DNA from: Planctomyces sp. SH-PL14
GTDB taxonomy: Bacteria > Planctomycetota > Planctomycetia > Planctomycetales > Planctomycetaceae
NCBI RefSeq assembly: GCF_001610835.1
Contig: NZ_CP011270.1
Coordinates: 3,862,001 to 3,926,000, forward strand
Length of the DNA stretch: 64,000 nucleotides
Direction of reading: 5' to 3'
The position numbers and the translations under genes are program-made. Below the pieces are notes generated by a model that saw only the letters and a list, made by a program, of their open reading frames with translations, was not told the origin of the DNA and searched no databases. Below, in pieces: positions 36,203 through 44,189 of this stretch. Each line of letters begins with the position of its first letter. Within the stretch, counting starts at the first letter, position 1.

Positions 36203-38449
36203 ATGCGAGTCTGGCGCGGGCGGCCTTATCCCCTGGGAGCGACCTGGGACGGTAACGGTGTCAACTTTGCGATCTTCTCGGAAAACGCCGAGGCGGTCGA
36301 TCTGTGCCTCTTTGACTCCGCGGACGCCACCGCTGAGTACCGCCGGATCCGGCTCACCGAGCGGAAGGATATGGTGTGGCACTGCTACCTGCCGGATGTC
36401 CGGCCGGGGCAGCTCTACGGCTATCGGATGCACGGCCCCTTCGATCCCGCGAACGGGCACCGCTTCAACTCGAACAAGGTCCTCCTCGATCCCTACGCCA
36501 AGGCGATCGGCCGCGACGTCCGCTGGGCCGACGAGCTGTTCGGCTACAAGTTCGACGACCCGAAGGCGGACCTCTCGATGGACGAGCGGGACAGCGCCCC
36601 TTTTGCGCCTCTCGGCCGCGTCATCGACACCGCCTTCACCTGGGGGGACGACCGCCCGCCGCGGACCCCCTGGCACGAAACCATCATCTACGAGGCCCAC
36701 GTCAAAGGCTTCAGCAAACTCAATCCGCACGTTCCGGAAGAGATCCGCGGGACGTATGCCGGTTTCGCCTCCGAGGCGGCGATCCAGTACCTCAAATCGC
36801 TCGGCGTGACCGCGGTCGAGTTCCTCCCGGTCTTCCACCGCCTGGACGACCGGCATCTTGTCGAAAAGGAGCTGACGAACTACTGGGGCTACAACACGCT
36901 GGCGTTCTTTGCCCCCGACACGCGGTACTCCTCGACCGGGACGTCCGACGAGACGATCCGCGAATTCAAGTCGATGGTCCGCACGCTCCACACCGCCGGG
37001 TTCGAGGTGATCCTCGACGTGGTCTACAACCACACCTGCGAGGGGAACCAGATGGGGCCGACCCTCTCCTGGCGGGGGATCGACAACGCCTCGTACTACC
37101 GGACCGCTCCGGACGCCCGGTACTACATGGACTTCACCGGTTGCGGCAACACCTTCCTGATGCGGCAGCCGCGGGTCCTGCAGTTCATCATGGACAGTCT
37201 CCGTTACTGGGTCACGGAGATGCATGTCGACGGGTTCCGCTTCGACCTTGCCAGCACCCTGGCCCGCGAGCTCTATGAAGTCGACCGCCTGGGGGCGTTC
37301 TTCGACATCATCCACCAGGACCCGATCCTCTCGCAGGTCAAGCTCATCGCCGAGCCGTGGGACCTGGGAGACGGCGGCTACCAGGTCGGCAACTTTCCCT
37401 CCCTCTGGTCGGAATGGAACGGGAAGTACCGCGACAACGTCCGCAAGTTCTGGAAGGGCGAAGGGGGAACGGCGAGCGAGTTCGCGACGCGGCTGTGCGG
37501 GTCCGCGGACCTCTACGAATGGAGCAGCCGCCGGCCGTATTCCAGCATCAACTTCATCACCTGTCACGACGGTTTCACGCTCAATGACCTGGTGAGTTAC
37601 AACGGCAAGCACAACGACGCCAACGGCGAGAACAACCGCGACGGCTCTGACAACAACATGAGCTGGAACTGCGGCGCGGAAGGGGCAACCGACGACGCCG
37701 CGATCAAGGCCCTTCGCGAGCGGCAGAAGCGGAACATGCTGGCGACGCTTCTGCTCTCCCAGGGGGTGCCGATGCTGCTGGCGGGGGACGAGATCGGCAA
37801 CACGCAGAGCGGCAACAACAACGCCTACTGCCACGACTCCGAGCTGACCTGGATCGACTGGAGCCTGACCGACTCGCAGAAGGAACTCCTGGCGTTCACG
37901 CAGAGCGTCATCGCCCTGCGGAAGATCAACCCGGTCTTTCAGCGTCAGAAGTTCTTCCAGGGGCGTTCGATCCGCGGCCAGGAACACCGCGACATCGCGT
38001 GGTACTCGCCCGACGGCCAGTCGATGACGGACGAGGCGTGGAACGCCGGCTTCGTGCAGTGCCTGGGCCTCTATCTCGACGGCGAGATGATCGGCGAGAT
38101 CGACGCCCACGGCGAACCGATCCGGGGCGAGAGCCTGCTGGTGCTGCTCAACGCCTACTACGACCGCCTCGATTTCACGCTCCCCGCCGTCACCGGCGCG
38201 TGCGGCTGGAAGACCCTCCTCGACACGAACAAGCTTCCCGAAGGGGACGAGCCGCTTCCAAGCGGCACGAAGTACATCCTGGGTGGCCGGTCCCTGGCAG
38301 TGCTGCGGCTGGTTCCGCCGCCGCAGGAACAGGAAGAGAAACGCGAGCCCGCGACCTATGTGGCGAGCGAAGTCATCGACAAGGTCCCGATTTTGCAGTC
38401 TGAACTGCCGCCGTCAGACACTCGCGGGGGGACCACAATTAATCAATAG
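36203..38449 (+). CDS. glgX: Glycogen debranching protein GlgX (isoamylase type)
   Basis: Start ATG 36203 (MRVWRGRPYPLGATWDG) is the family start; 748 residues. A CBM48-type domain (GVNFAIFSENAEAVDLCLFD) precedes the GH13 barrel with WGYNTLAFFAPDTRY, DVVYNHTCEGNQ, nucleophile D348 in VDGFRFDLASTLARE, acid/base Glu in LIAEPWDLGDGGYQ, and FITCHDGFTLNDLVSY. All catalytic residues are intact. It hydrolyses alpha-1,6 branches, probably after phosphorylase trimming. This is glucan degradation, complementing the GlgE-GlgB synthesis cluster 6 kb upstream. Codon use is very high GC3, unlike the small neighbours, suggesting strong expression. Confidence 0.96.
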   Translation: MRVWRGRPYPLGATWDGNGVNFAIFSENAEAVDLCLFDSADATAEYRRIRLTERKDMVWHCYLPDVRPGQLYGYRMHGPFDPANGHRFNSNKVLLDPYAKAIGRDVRWADELFGYKFDDPKADLSMDERDSAPFAPLGRVIDTAFTWGDDRPPRTPWHETIIYEAHVKGFSKLNPHVPEEIRGTYAGFASEAAIQYLKSLGVTAVEFLPVFHRLDDRHLVEKELTNYWGYNTLAFFAPDTRYSSTGTSDETIREFKSMVRTLHTAGFEVILDVVYNHTCEGNQMGPTLSWRGIDNASYYRTAPDARYYMDFTGCGNTFLMRQPRVLQFIMDSLRYWVTEMHVDGFRFDLASTLARELYEVDRLGAFFDIIHQDPILSQVKLIAEPWDLGDGGYQVGNFPSLWSEWNGKYRDNVRKFWKGEGGTASEFATRLCGSADLYEWSSRRPYSSINFITCHDGFTLNDLVSYNGKHNDANGENNRDGSDNNMSWNCGAEGATDDAAIKALRERQKRNMLATLLLSQGVPMLLAGDEIGNTQSGNNNAYCHDSELTWIDWSLTDSQKELLAFTQSVIALRKINPVFQRQKFFQGRSIRGQEHRDIAWYSPDGQSMTDEAWNAGFVQCLGLYLDGEMIGEIDAHGEPIRGESLLVLLNAYYDRLDFTLPAVTGACGWKTLLDTNKLPEGDEPLPSGTKYILGGRSLAVLRLVPPPQEQEEKREPATYVASEVIDKVPILQSELPPSDTRGGTTINQ

Positions 38450-38709
38450 TCGACTCAAGTCTCTCGCATGACCTCTGATGGCAGTTGAGTGGGAGGCATC
38501 AAATTGGGGCGTTGCTTGAACAAAACTGCGATCTGGACGTCCTCTCCGTAGCCGAGCACGGAAGTTCCGCTGTCTCCGCCGGCAAACCGTACGGGATGCC
38601 TTCGCTTCTGTGGGCGTGTGATCGGATTCGACGGGGATAAGCTGGCGCGCGGCTCATAGATTAGTTAGAGACGTACCCAAAACGTCGGTGTCGTGCCGTT
38701 GTTGAGCAG

Positions 38710-39030
38710 ATGGACAGAGTGACACAGGAGAATCCTTGGGAACTGAAATTGCCTTCAAGTGGGGTCGCGGTGGACCTCACCAAGTTTGGCTTATCCATTG
38801 ATGTCGTGTTTCCATTCGCCCAGGCAGTCACTGTGGCACTCCCTCTCACGCCCACCGTTTTTCGCGCTCCGAATGGCTTCATCGTGATCCGGCAACGGCA
38901 GTCCGGAATCGTTGCGACAGAGGTGGGAATCTTTGTCGCCCCTGAAGCCATAGACCAGCTGATCGCTGAGCTGCGAAGGGTGCAGAAAGAGTTGAACGAC
39001 GATCAGGGCACAGGAGCGTCCAGCTCGTGA
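38710..39030 (+). CDS. Hypothetical small protein
   Basis: 106 residues from ATG 38710. The middle alternates strands (LTKFGLSIDVVFPFAQAVTV, FIVIRQRQSGIVATEVGI) and ends with a helix (EAIDQLIAELRRVQKEL) and a polar tail. A small alpha/beta domain is plausible. No family recognised. The region right after it is a decayed transposase. Confidence 0.5.
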   Translation: MDRVTQENPWELKLPSSGVAVDLTKFGLSIDVVFPFAQAVTVALPLTPTVFRAPNGFIVIRQRQSGIVATEVGIFVAPEAIDQLIAELRRVQKELNDDQGTGASSS

Positions 39031-39088
39031 GCCGGCTAGCGCGCGATATGCCGTTTCGCAGGTCCTAGAGCCTTTTCACAATTCGTGT

Positions 39089-40015
39089 TCAGTAGCCGCA
39101 GTATCGGATGTAGTTCTGGCATTCGGACGGGGAGAAGCGGTCGAGGGCTTCTGCCAACGTCGTACACAGCGTCTCGAACGTCTTGGACGCCGCTTTGCGG
39201 AGCAGCGTCTTGAGCTTCGAGTACGCGTTCTCGATGGGGTTCAGGTCCGGTGAGTACGGAGGGAGATACAACAGCTTCGCTCCCGTCTGATGGACCAGTC
39301 TCTCGATCCGTTCATCCTTGTGAGGAGCGACATTGTCCAGGATGACGCATTCCCCCCGCTTGAGCGTCGGAGCCAGGGACTGCTCGACCCACGCGGCAAA
39401 GGCATCTCCCGTCATCGCTCCCTCCAAGACGAGCGGAGCGGAGAGTCCAGTGGTCCGGACGGCGCACAGGAACGTGAACGTCTTCCAGTGACTGAGCGGC
39501 TGATGGTCGACGACACGCTGCGAAGTCTCTCCCCACCCAGACATCCGCAACAGGCCCGTCTGGACGGCCGTCTCGTCCAGGAACACCAGCCGCTCGGCCG
39601 GAATCCGTTTCCGCAACAGAATGTCCCACCAACGACGACGCCGCCGAACATCCGGCCGCAGTTGCTCAGCGGCGTACAGGACTTTTTTTGAGGGTGATTC
39701 CCCACCGCTGGAGGGCCGTCCACAACGTCGCCAGGCAACCAGGCAGCTTGAGTTGAGTTCGGAGTTCTTCCAGGGTCGCTCCCGGAGTCGCTCGAATCGC
39801 CTGGAGGATCCGAACGCGGTGCTCTTCGAGCTTCAACTTGGGCCCGGTCTTTCCCGAGCGGGGTTTGAGCGTTCCCGTGTTCCGACGAAGAGCCAGGAGT
39901 TTGAACACGGTTCTGGTGGTGACGGAGAAAACCTCAGCCTATTTGGCGGGCGGGTCTCCGGCATCGCAGGCAGTCACGATTCTGGCCGCAGATCCATCGA
40001 GAGCGGGACGGGCAT
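39089..40015 (-). pseudogene. Decayed IS630-family transposase
   Basis: Three reading-frame pieces on the minus strand add up to one IS630 transposase. From the right: ATG 40015 gives MPVPLSMDLR, then a missing base; the next frame reads RIVTACDAGDPPAK, an in-frame TAG, and AEVFSVTTRTVFKL (helix-turn-helix), running to 39666; finally, after a run of seven A, a third frame from about 39690 has the DDE core FLDETAV, VILDNVAPHK and YLPPYSPDLNPIENAYSKLK, ending RYCGY. The A7 run could permit slippage, but the early frameshift and stop make it dead. No right-hand inverted repeat was found. Confidence 0.85.
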
Positions 40016-40151
40016 GGTGGTCCCAGACGTCCAGGTCCTTGACGATTCCTTCTATCGAGTGTGTTGTCTCCGTCACGCATCCGTCGTGCCGTGTCGGAAA
40101 GTGCTCGTTACAATGCCGCAAGTACAACATCGTCCTCGGCGTTGAAACCCT

Positions 40152-41237
40152 ATGCCCGCTCGCACGAATCGCTTTCAGGAAATCGTCGGCTTCTTTATGC
40201 GGATCAAGTATCCGAACGCGAAGATTTCGATGTCCGAGATGGCCGTCTCAGAGTGCGAGGAACTCTCCGACTACGACAGGGAAATCGACTTCGTCGTCAG
40301 AACCACGGAGGGTGAGAAGACGATTCGGAGAGCAGTTGAGGCGACCGGCGCAGCTTCAGCCCTCCATGTGAAAAACTTCGATTCGTTTTTGGCGAAGTAC
40401 TGGGGGCCATGTCGGCTTGAAAACATCGATCATGTCGTCTTGGTGACTCGGGAGGGGTATAGCAAGCATGTCAGAGACAAGGTGGCCGCAACGAACCGGA
40501 AAAGGGCCACGTCGATTACCCTGCTCACTTTGGACGGTGCCATCGAAACCGACTGGGCCAAAGTCTCGAACGGAACTGCAACGAGAACAGGGCCAATGCG
40601 GATCGAGCACATCCGAGTTGACGTCCCCATCGCCGGTGAAACGGAAGTCGATCCCGGTCGTATTAGAACCGTCAACACGAGGACCGGGATACTGACTGGG
40701 ACACTGAGGCATTACCTCGCTCGCGCTTTGCCCGTGGTCCTTTCATCTCAGAGGCATGTCGTTCGACAGCTATACGCGAACGCGCATAGCTCCCCAACAG
40801 GCGAAGGACGTGTCCTCATCCTGGCGAACCTAGAACATGTCGGTTTCGTTTCGACCAAGGGAATTCACGCCCTCCCCCGAGCTTGGGTCACGCTACATAC
40901 TCAGATCGACTCCGGATCGGCTGAGATTCGTGAGTGCGTACTTTCCGCTCCGGATGGCAATCAGGACCAGCTTGCATATCTGGAGATGAACGTCGGTAGG
41001 AACATGCTCCGGATTGCGATCCCGAAGTCCGATGGACCTCCACCGGCGATTCATCTGAAGCTTCCGGATTCCCTCCGTAGTCTTGCTGCGTCCTGCAAAT
41101 GTGGAAGCGGAAAACGCGAATGCGACTGCTGCCGCCCAAGCCTGGATCGGTCTCTTCTCAACACCACGTGGTCGGCCAGGGTGAACACCAGTAGCCATGA
41201 TCCTCTCCGGTGGAACAAGCATCACAAATCGAGCTGA
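40152..41237 (+). CDS. PD-(D/E)XK nuclease-fold-like protein
   Basis: 361 residues from ATG 40152 (MPARTNRFQEIVGFFMRIKY). The N-terminal 140 residues follow a pattern I associate with restriction-endonuclease-fold proteins: MPARTN-x-FQ-x-x-x, DREIDFVVRTTEG with a candidate metal-binding Asp, then RRAVEATGAAS, where the E-x-K is E-x-T, and FLAKYWGPCRLENIDHVVLV. The changed third residue suggests weak or no catalysis. The rest (residues 150-361) is beta-rich with a cysteine-rich patch CKCGSGKRECDCC near 310-325 that may bind zinc. It is next to an IS remnant in an accessory region, so a defence role is possible but unproved. Confidence 0.5.
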   Translation: MPARTNRFQEIVGFFMRIKYPNAKISMSEMAVSECEELSDYDREIDFVVRTTEGEKTIRRAVEATGAASALHVKNFDSFLAKYWGPCRLENIDHVVLVTREGYSKHVRDKVAATNRKRATSITLLTLDGAIETDWAKVSNGTATRTGPMRIEHIRVDVPIAGETEVDPGRIRTVNTRTGILTGTLRHYLARALPVVLSSQRHVVRQLYANAHSSPTGEGRVLILANLEHVGFVSTKGIHALPRAWVTLHTQIDSGSAEIRECVLSAPDGNQDQLAYLEMNVGRNMLRIAIPKSDGPPPAIHLKLPDSLRSLAASCKCGSGKRECDCCRPSLDRSLLNTTWSARVNTSSHDPLRWNKHHKSS

Positions 41238-41323
41238 CTCCACGACTCTTTGCATGGCATTCGTAAGTCTCCTGTCCCCCCGGGCCTGGGTTTTCGGCTT
41301 GAACCGGAGGCAATAGAATCAGG

Positions 41324-41521
41324 ATGCCATTCGTCCTCCGGACTATCGCATGGTTCTTGATCCTTGGAGGCCTCGCGACCGAGTTTGTTGCGATCTTCGC
41401 AATGTCGTGGTATCGGCTCCGACGTTCATTGCCTGGCACGCCCCTCAATTTCCAGACCGCAGGCTGGTTCGCATTCTACGTCGGTGTCGGCCTATTAATT
41501 GTTGCCAACGCGTTCGGATAG
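41324..41521 (+). CDS. Small two-helix membrane protein
   Basis: 65 residues from ATG 41324. Helices MPFVLRTIAWFLILGGLATE and GWFAFYVGVGLLIVANAFG flank a basic loop (WYRLRRSLPGTPLNF). The clean hydrophobic pattern supports a real gene. Its stop lies 17 bases before the left copy of the tRNA-derived repeat. Function unknown. Confidence 0.55.
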   Translation: MPFVLRTIAWFLILGGLATEFVAIFAMSWYRLRRSLPGTPLNFQTAGWFAFYVGVGLLIVANAFG

Positions 41522-41537
41522 CCTCGATCACGTCTCA

Positions 41538-41608
41538 GCCCGCAAATGAGAAGGCCCTTCGACGTTCTCAACGAAGGGCTTATCGTTCCATCGAGTCGGG
41601 GTGACAGG
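41538..41608 (+). repeat. Left copy of 71-bp repeat (tRNA-Pro-like 3' end plus terminator)
   Basis: The segment matches 56815-56885 in the same orientation at 66 of 71 positions by eye. Read on the minus strand it begins CCTGTCACCCCGACT, resembling the 3' end of tRNA-Pro, then runs into a hairpin of the tRNA terminator. The two copies bracket 15.3 kb, so this is a candidate attachment-site remnant (attL). Confidence 0.6.
41554..41579 (-). terminator. Hairpin terminator within left repeat
   Basis: GCCCTTCG, a 10-base loop and CGAAGGGC form an 8-bp perfect stem. On the minus strand CTTCTCATTT follows. It would have ended the tRNA transcript and still lies downstream of the small gene ending at 41521. 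Confidence 0.55.
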
Positions 41609-41770
41609 GCGCCAATAGAACAGTTCTGGGTCGCCGTCAGTTACTTCGATCCAGTCATTCTCTCCGAATGATGGTCCGTTCCGCCGCTGTCAAATGAGGT
41701 GGAGAGCTCAGCTCTGAGCTCGGTATCGAGTCGGGCGGCGGGCCGACTGAAACGCGACCAGCACTCTTCT

Positions 41771-43078
41771 TCAGACCGTGCGTTCTTCGTCGAGTCGTCC
41801 TTGCATCGACCAACAAGTGCGGATGCGGCAACCGCCCAGCGGACTTTCCAAGACCACAGCCGTGCCCCTGTGATTTGTGAGGATTCTTTTGACCAGCGCG
41901 AGTCCCAGACCCGCCCCGCGGTCGGTCTCGTTCAGCCGGACGAACGGCTCGAACACCCGTTCGCGATCGGGTTTGGAGATGCCTGGGCCGTCGTCATCGA
42001 CATCGATCGTCGTTTCCGTGGCCGAGACGCGGGCATCAACCTGGACCTGCCGCTGGCTGAAGCGTCCGGCGTTCGCCAGCAGGTTGCTGAGGACCCGCAT
42101 CAGTCCGTTGCGGTCCGCCACCATCCGCACATTGCCGCGTGTCAGCTCGGGCCCGATCCGGAACTCCGTCGCGCGGCAGGTGAGGGATGCTTTTTCGATG
42201 AGCTCCTCGACCAGGGGGAGCAGTTCGACGCTCTCCGCCTCCGGCTGCGGGACGCCGGTCTCCAGGCGGACGTACTGCAGCAGCTCACCGACGGTGTCGT
42301 CGAGGTCCTGGGCCGCGGCGTCGAGCGACTGGAGCCGCGCGTCCCGCTCGGAATCGCTGTGCGCCGTGCGGATCAGATCGATGGCGAAGTGGATGCGGGA
42401 GAGGGGCGTTCGCAGTTCGTGCGAGACTGCCTGGAGCAGTTCGCGCTGTGTCCGGAGCAGCGCTTCGGTGCGGGCCGCCATGTCGTTGAAGGCCCGCGCG
42501 AGAGTCCGGGCGGAATCAGTCTGATGAACATCGACGCGGGCCGCCAGGTTGCCGTCGGCGATCTCAACCGCCGTCTGCTCCATGAGACGGAGCTGCCGGG
42601 CCAGGGGTCGCAGCAGGCTCGCGATCGCAATCGCCACGAGTAGCAGGACGGCCCCGATGGCGATCAGCATGTCGGTCTCGATTGTCCCGTCTCCGACCGG
42701 AACCGGCCCGAACTGGAGGGAGCCGGCGTCGCCGTTCCCGTCCCGGCCCAGCGGCGTCAGCACCGACAGCGTCCCCCCGTCCGAGACCACGAGATCGTCG
42801 CCGCGGGAGAGCCATTCCCGCACGATCGCCGTGGTCTTCTCGTCCGAAAGGTTCTGGATCGGATAGGGGAACCGCCGCCGCAAGAGCTCCACCGTGGCGT
42901 CGGCGGAGCCCCCCTGGAGTGACTTTCTCGCCAGACTGACGCCACCGCCCAGGGCTCTCTCGGTGATGCCGTCAAAGTCCGTGTCCATGCGGTACTTGCA
43001 GGCGAAGACCGTGATGCACAGCGCCAAGAACAGGAGCGCGATCACGCTGACGTAGAAGCGGATGAACAGACGGGTCAT
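41771..43078 (-). CDS. RstB-like membrane sensor histidine kinase
   Basis: Start ATG 43078 (MTRLFIRFYVSVIALLFLAL), 435 residues. Topology is a classic membrane kinase: helix 1 at residues 7-25, a periplasmic domain of about 110 residues, helix 2 at MLIAIGAVLLLVAIAIASLL, then HAMP (LRLMEQTAVEIADGNLAARV). HisKA carries AVSHELRTPLSRIHF. HATPase_c shows NLLANAGRFS, VDDDGPGIS, and GAGLGLALVKRIL. The ATG overlaps the stop of the regulator gene (ATGA), so both are co-translated. The periplasmic stimulus is unknown. Confidence 0.95.
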   Translation of the reverse strand: MTRLFIRFYVSVIALLFLALCITVFACKYRMDTDFDGITERALGGGVSLARKSLQGGSADATVELLRRRFPYPIQNLSDEKTTAIVREWLSRGDDLVVSDGGTLSVLTPLGRDGNGDAGSLQFGPVPVGDGTIETDMLIAIGAVLLLVAIAIASLLRPLARQLRLMEQTAVEIADGNLAARVDVHQTDSARTLARAFNDMAARTEALLRTQRELLQAVSHELRTPLSRIHFAIDLIRTAHSDSERDARLQSLDAAAQDLDDTVGELLQYVRLETGVPQPEAESVELLPLVEELIEKASLTCRATEFRIGPELTRGNVRMVADRNGLMRVLSNLLANAGRFSQRQVQVDARVSATETTIDVDDDGPGISKPDRERVFEPFVRLNETDRGAGLGLALVKRILTNHRGTAVVLESPLGGCRIRTCWSMQGRLDEERTV

Positions 43079-43767
43079 TGGTGCACCGACAACAGGTAAC
43101 CGGTGTTGCGGATCGACTTGATCCGCTGCGGATCGACCGGGTCGTCCCCCAGCTTCTTCCGCAACCGCGAGACCCGCAGGTCGATCGAACGGTCCAGCCC
43201 GTCGTACTCGACGCCGTGGATCCGCAGGTAGATGTCGCCGCGGCTGACGACCTGGCCGACGTTCTCGGCGAGCAGCCACAGGAGATCGAACTCCGCGGAG
43301 GTGAGCCGGATCTCCTGTCCGCTCATCTGGACGGTCCGGCGCCCGGCATCGATCGCCATCGCCCCGATCGCGATGCGGTTGCCCCCCTGCGGCATGGCGG
43401 AGGCCGCGCTGCGGCGGAGGTGGGCCCGCAGCCGCGCCAGCAGGACCCGCGGCCGCACGGGCTTGGCGAGATAGTCATCCGCCCCCACCTCCAGCCCCAC
43501 GACCTCGTCCACCTCGTCTCCCCGCGCGGTGAGGATCAGGATCGGGCCCTTGAAATCGGAGCGAACGGTCCGGCAGAGCGTGAGCCCGTCGAGGCCGGGA
43601 AGGTTGACGTCCAGGATCAACAGGTCGTGCGGCTCCGCGCGAATCCGTTCCGCCGCCCGGTCGCCGCGGGCTTCGATCGTCACGGAAAAGCCGTGCGGCG
43701 CCAGAAAGTCCGCCACCATCGAGGCGAGTTCCGAGTCATCCTCGACGAGCAGAATGCGCCATTCCAT
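43075..43767 (-). CDS. OmpR/RstA-type response regulator
   Basis: 230 residues. Receiver domain: ILLVEDDSELASM, phospho-acceptor Asp in LLILDVNLPGLDG, LTARGDEVDEVVGLEVGADDYLAKPV. The C-terminal winged helix contains LTSAEFDLLWLLAENVGQVVSR and SIDLRVSRLRKKLGDDP plus the end RIKSIRNTGYLL. It is a DNA-binding transcription factor controlled by the kinase encoded next to it. It sits divergently from the giant RHS gene, whose start is 423 bases away, so it could control that gene; this is inference. Confidence 0.96.
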   Translation of the reverse strand: MEWRILLVEDDSELASMVADFLAPHGFSVTIEARGDRAAERIRAEPHDLLILDVNLPGLDGLTLCRTVRSDFKGPILILTARGDEVDEVVGLEVGADDYLAKPVRPRVLLARLRAHLRRSAASAMPQGGNRIAIGAMAIDAGRRTVQMSGQEIRLTSAEFDLLWLLAENVGQVVSRGDIYLRIHGVEYDGLDRSIDLRVSRLRKKLGDDPVDPQRIKSIRNTGYLLSVHQ

Positions 43768-44189
43768 GGGAGACGATCGGCAGGGACGAGTGAAGACGCG
43801 GCGCGGATGTACCGCGGCGCGCGACGGAAGGAAGTCGTCATCTCGATACGGGCGAGACAGGACGGAGGAGGCGGGACGGACGAGATCGTGCAGACGACCG
43901 CACGGCCCCTCATTTTAGGAGTGAGAGAGATGGCGTCGAGACGGCTCTCCCGACTGGATACAGACGGATACACAACGAGACGCATTCCGAATTGAGCCAC
44001 CTCTCCGGCACGCATACGTTCCGAATGTGGCACGGAGGCACAGCGGCCTCCTCGCCACGGTACCGGCTTCCCTTCGCCGCGTTGACGCCTTCGCCATCGC
44101 GACGGCCCGGTCCCCGGACACGCTCCGCGGGCCGCAAGCGCCGCGCTCAACGGATGCTGAGTGCCGGAATCCCTCCAAGGACGGACCGA
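43768..44189. other. Divergent promoter region
   Basis: About 420 bases between the response regulator and the RHS-type gene. The RHS frame is open through most of it, but the lead sequence (Arg/Ser/Pro-rich) looks non-coding. Promoters for both directions should lie here. Confidence 0.45.

Noticed and set aside
35876-38110. 744-codon frame on the minus strand
   Set aside because: It is antisense to glgX, Val/Arg/Asp-rich, with no domain. GlgX on the plus strand is certain.
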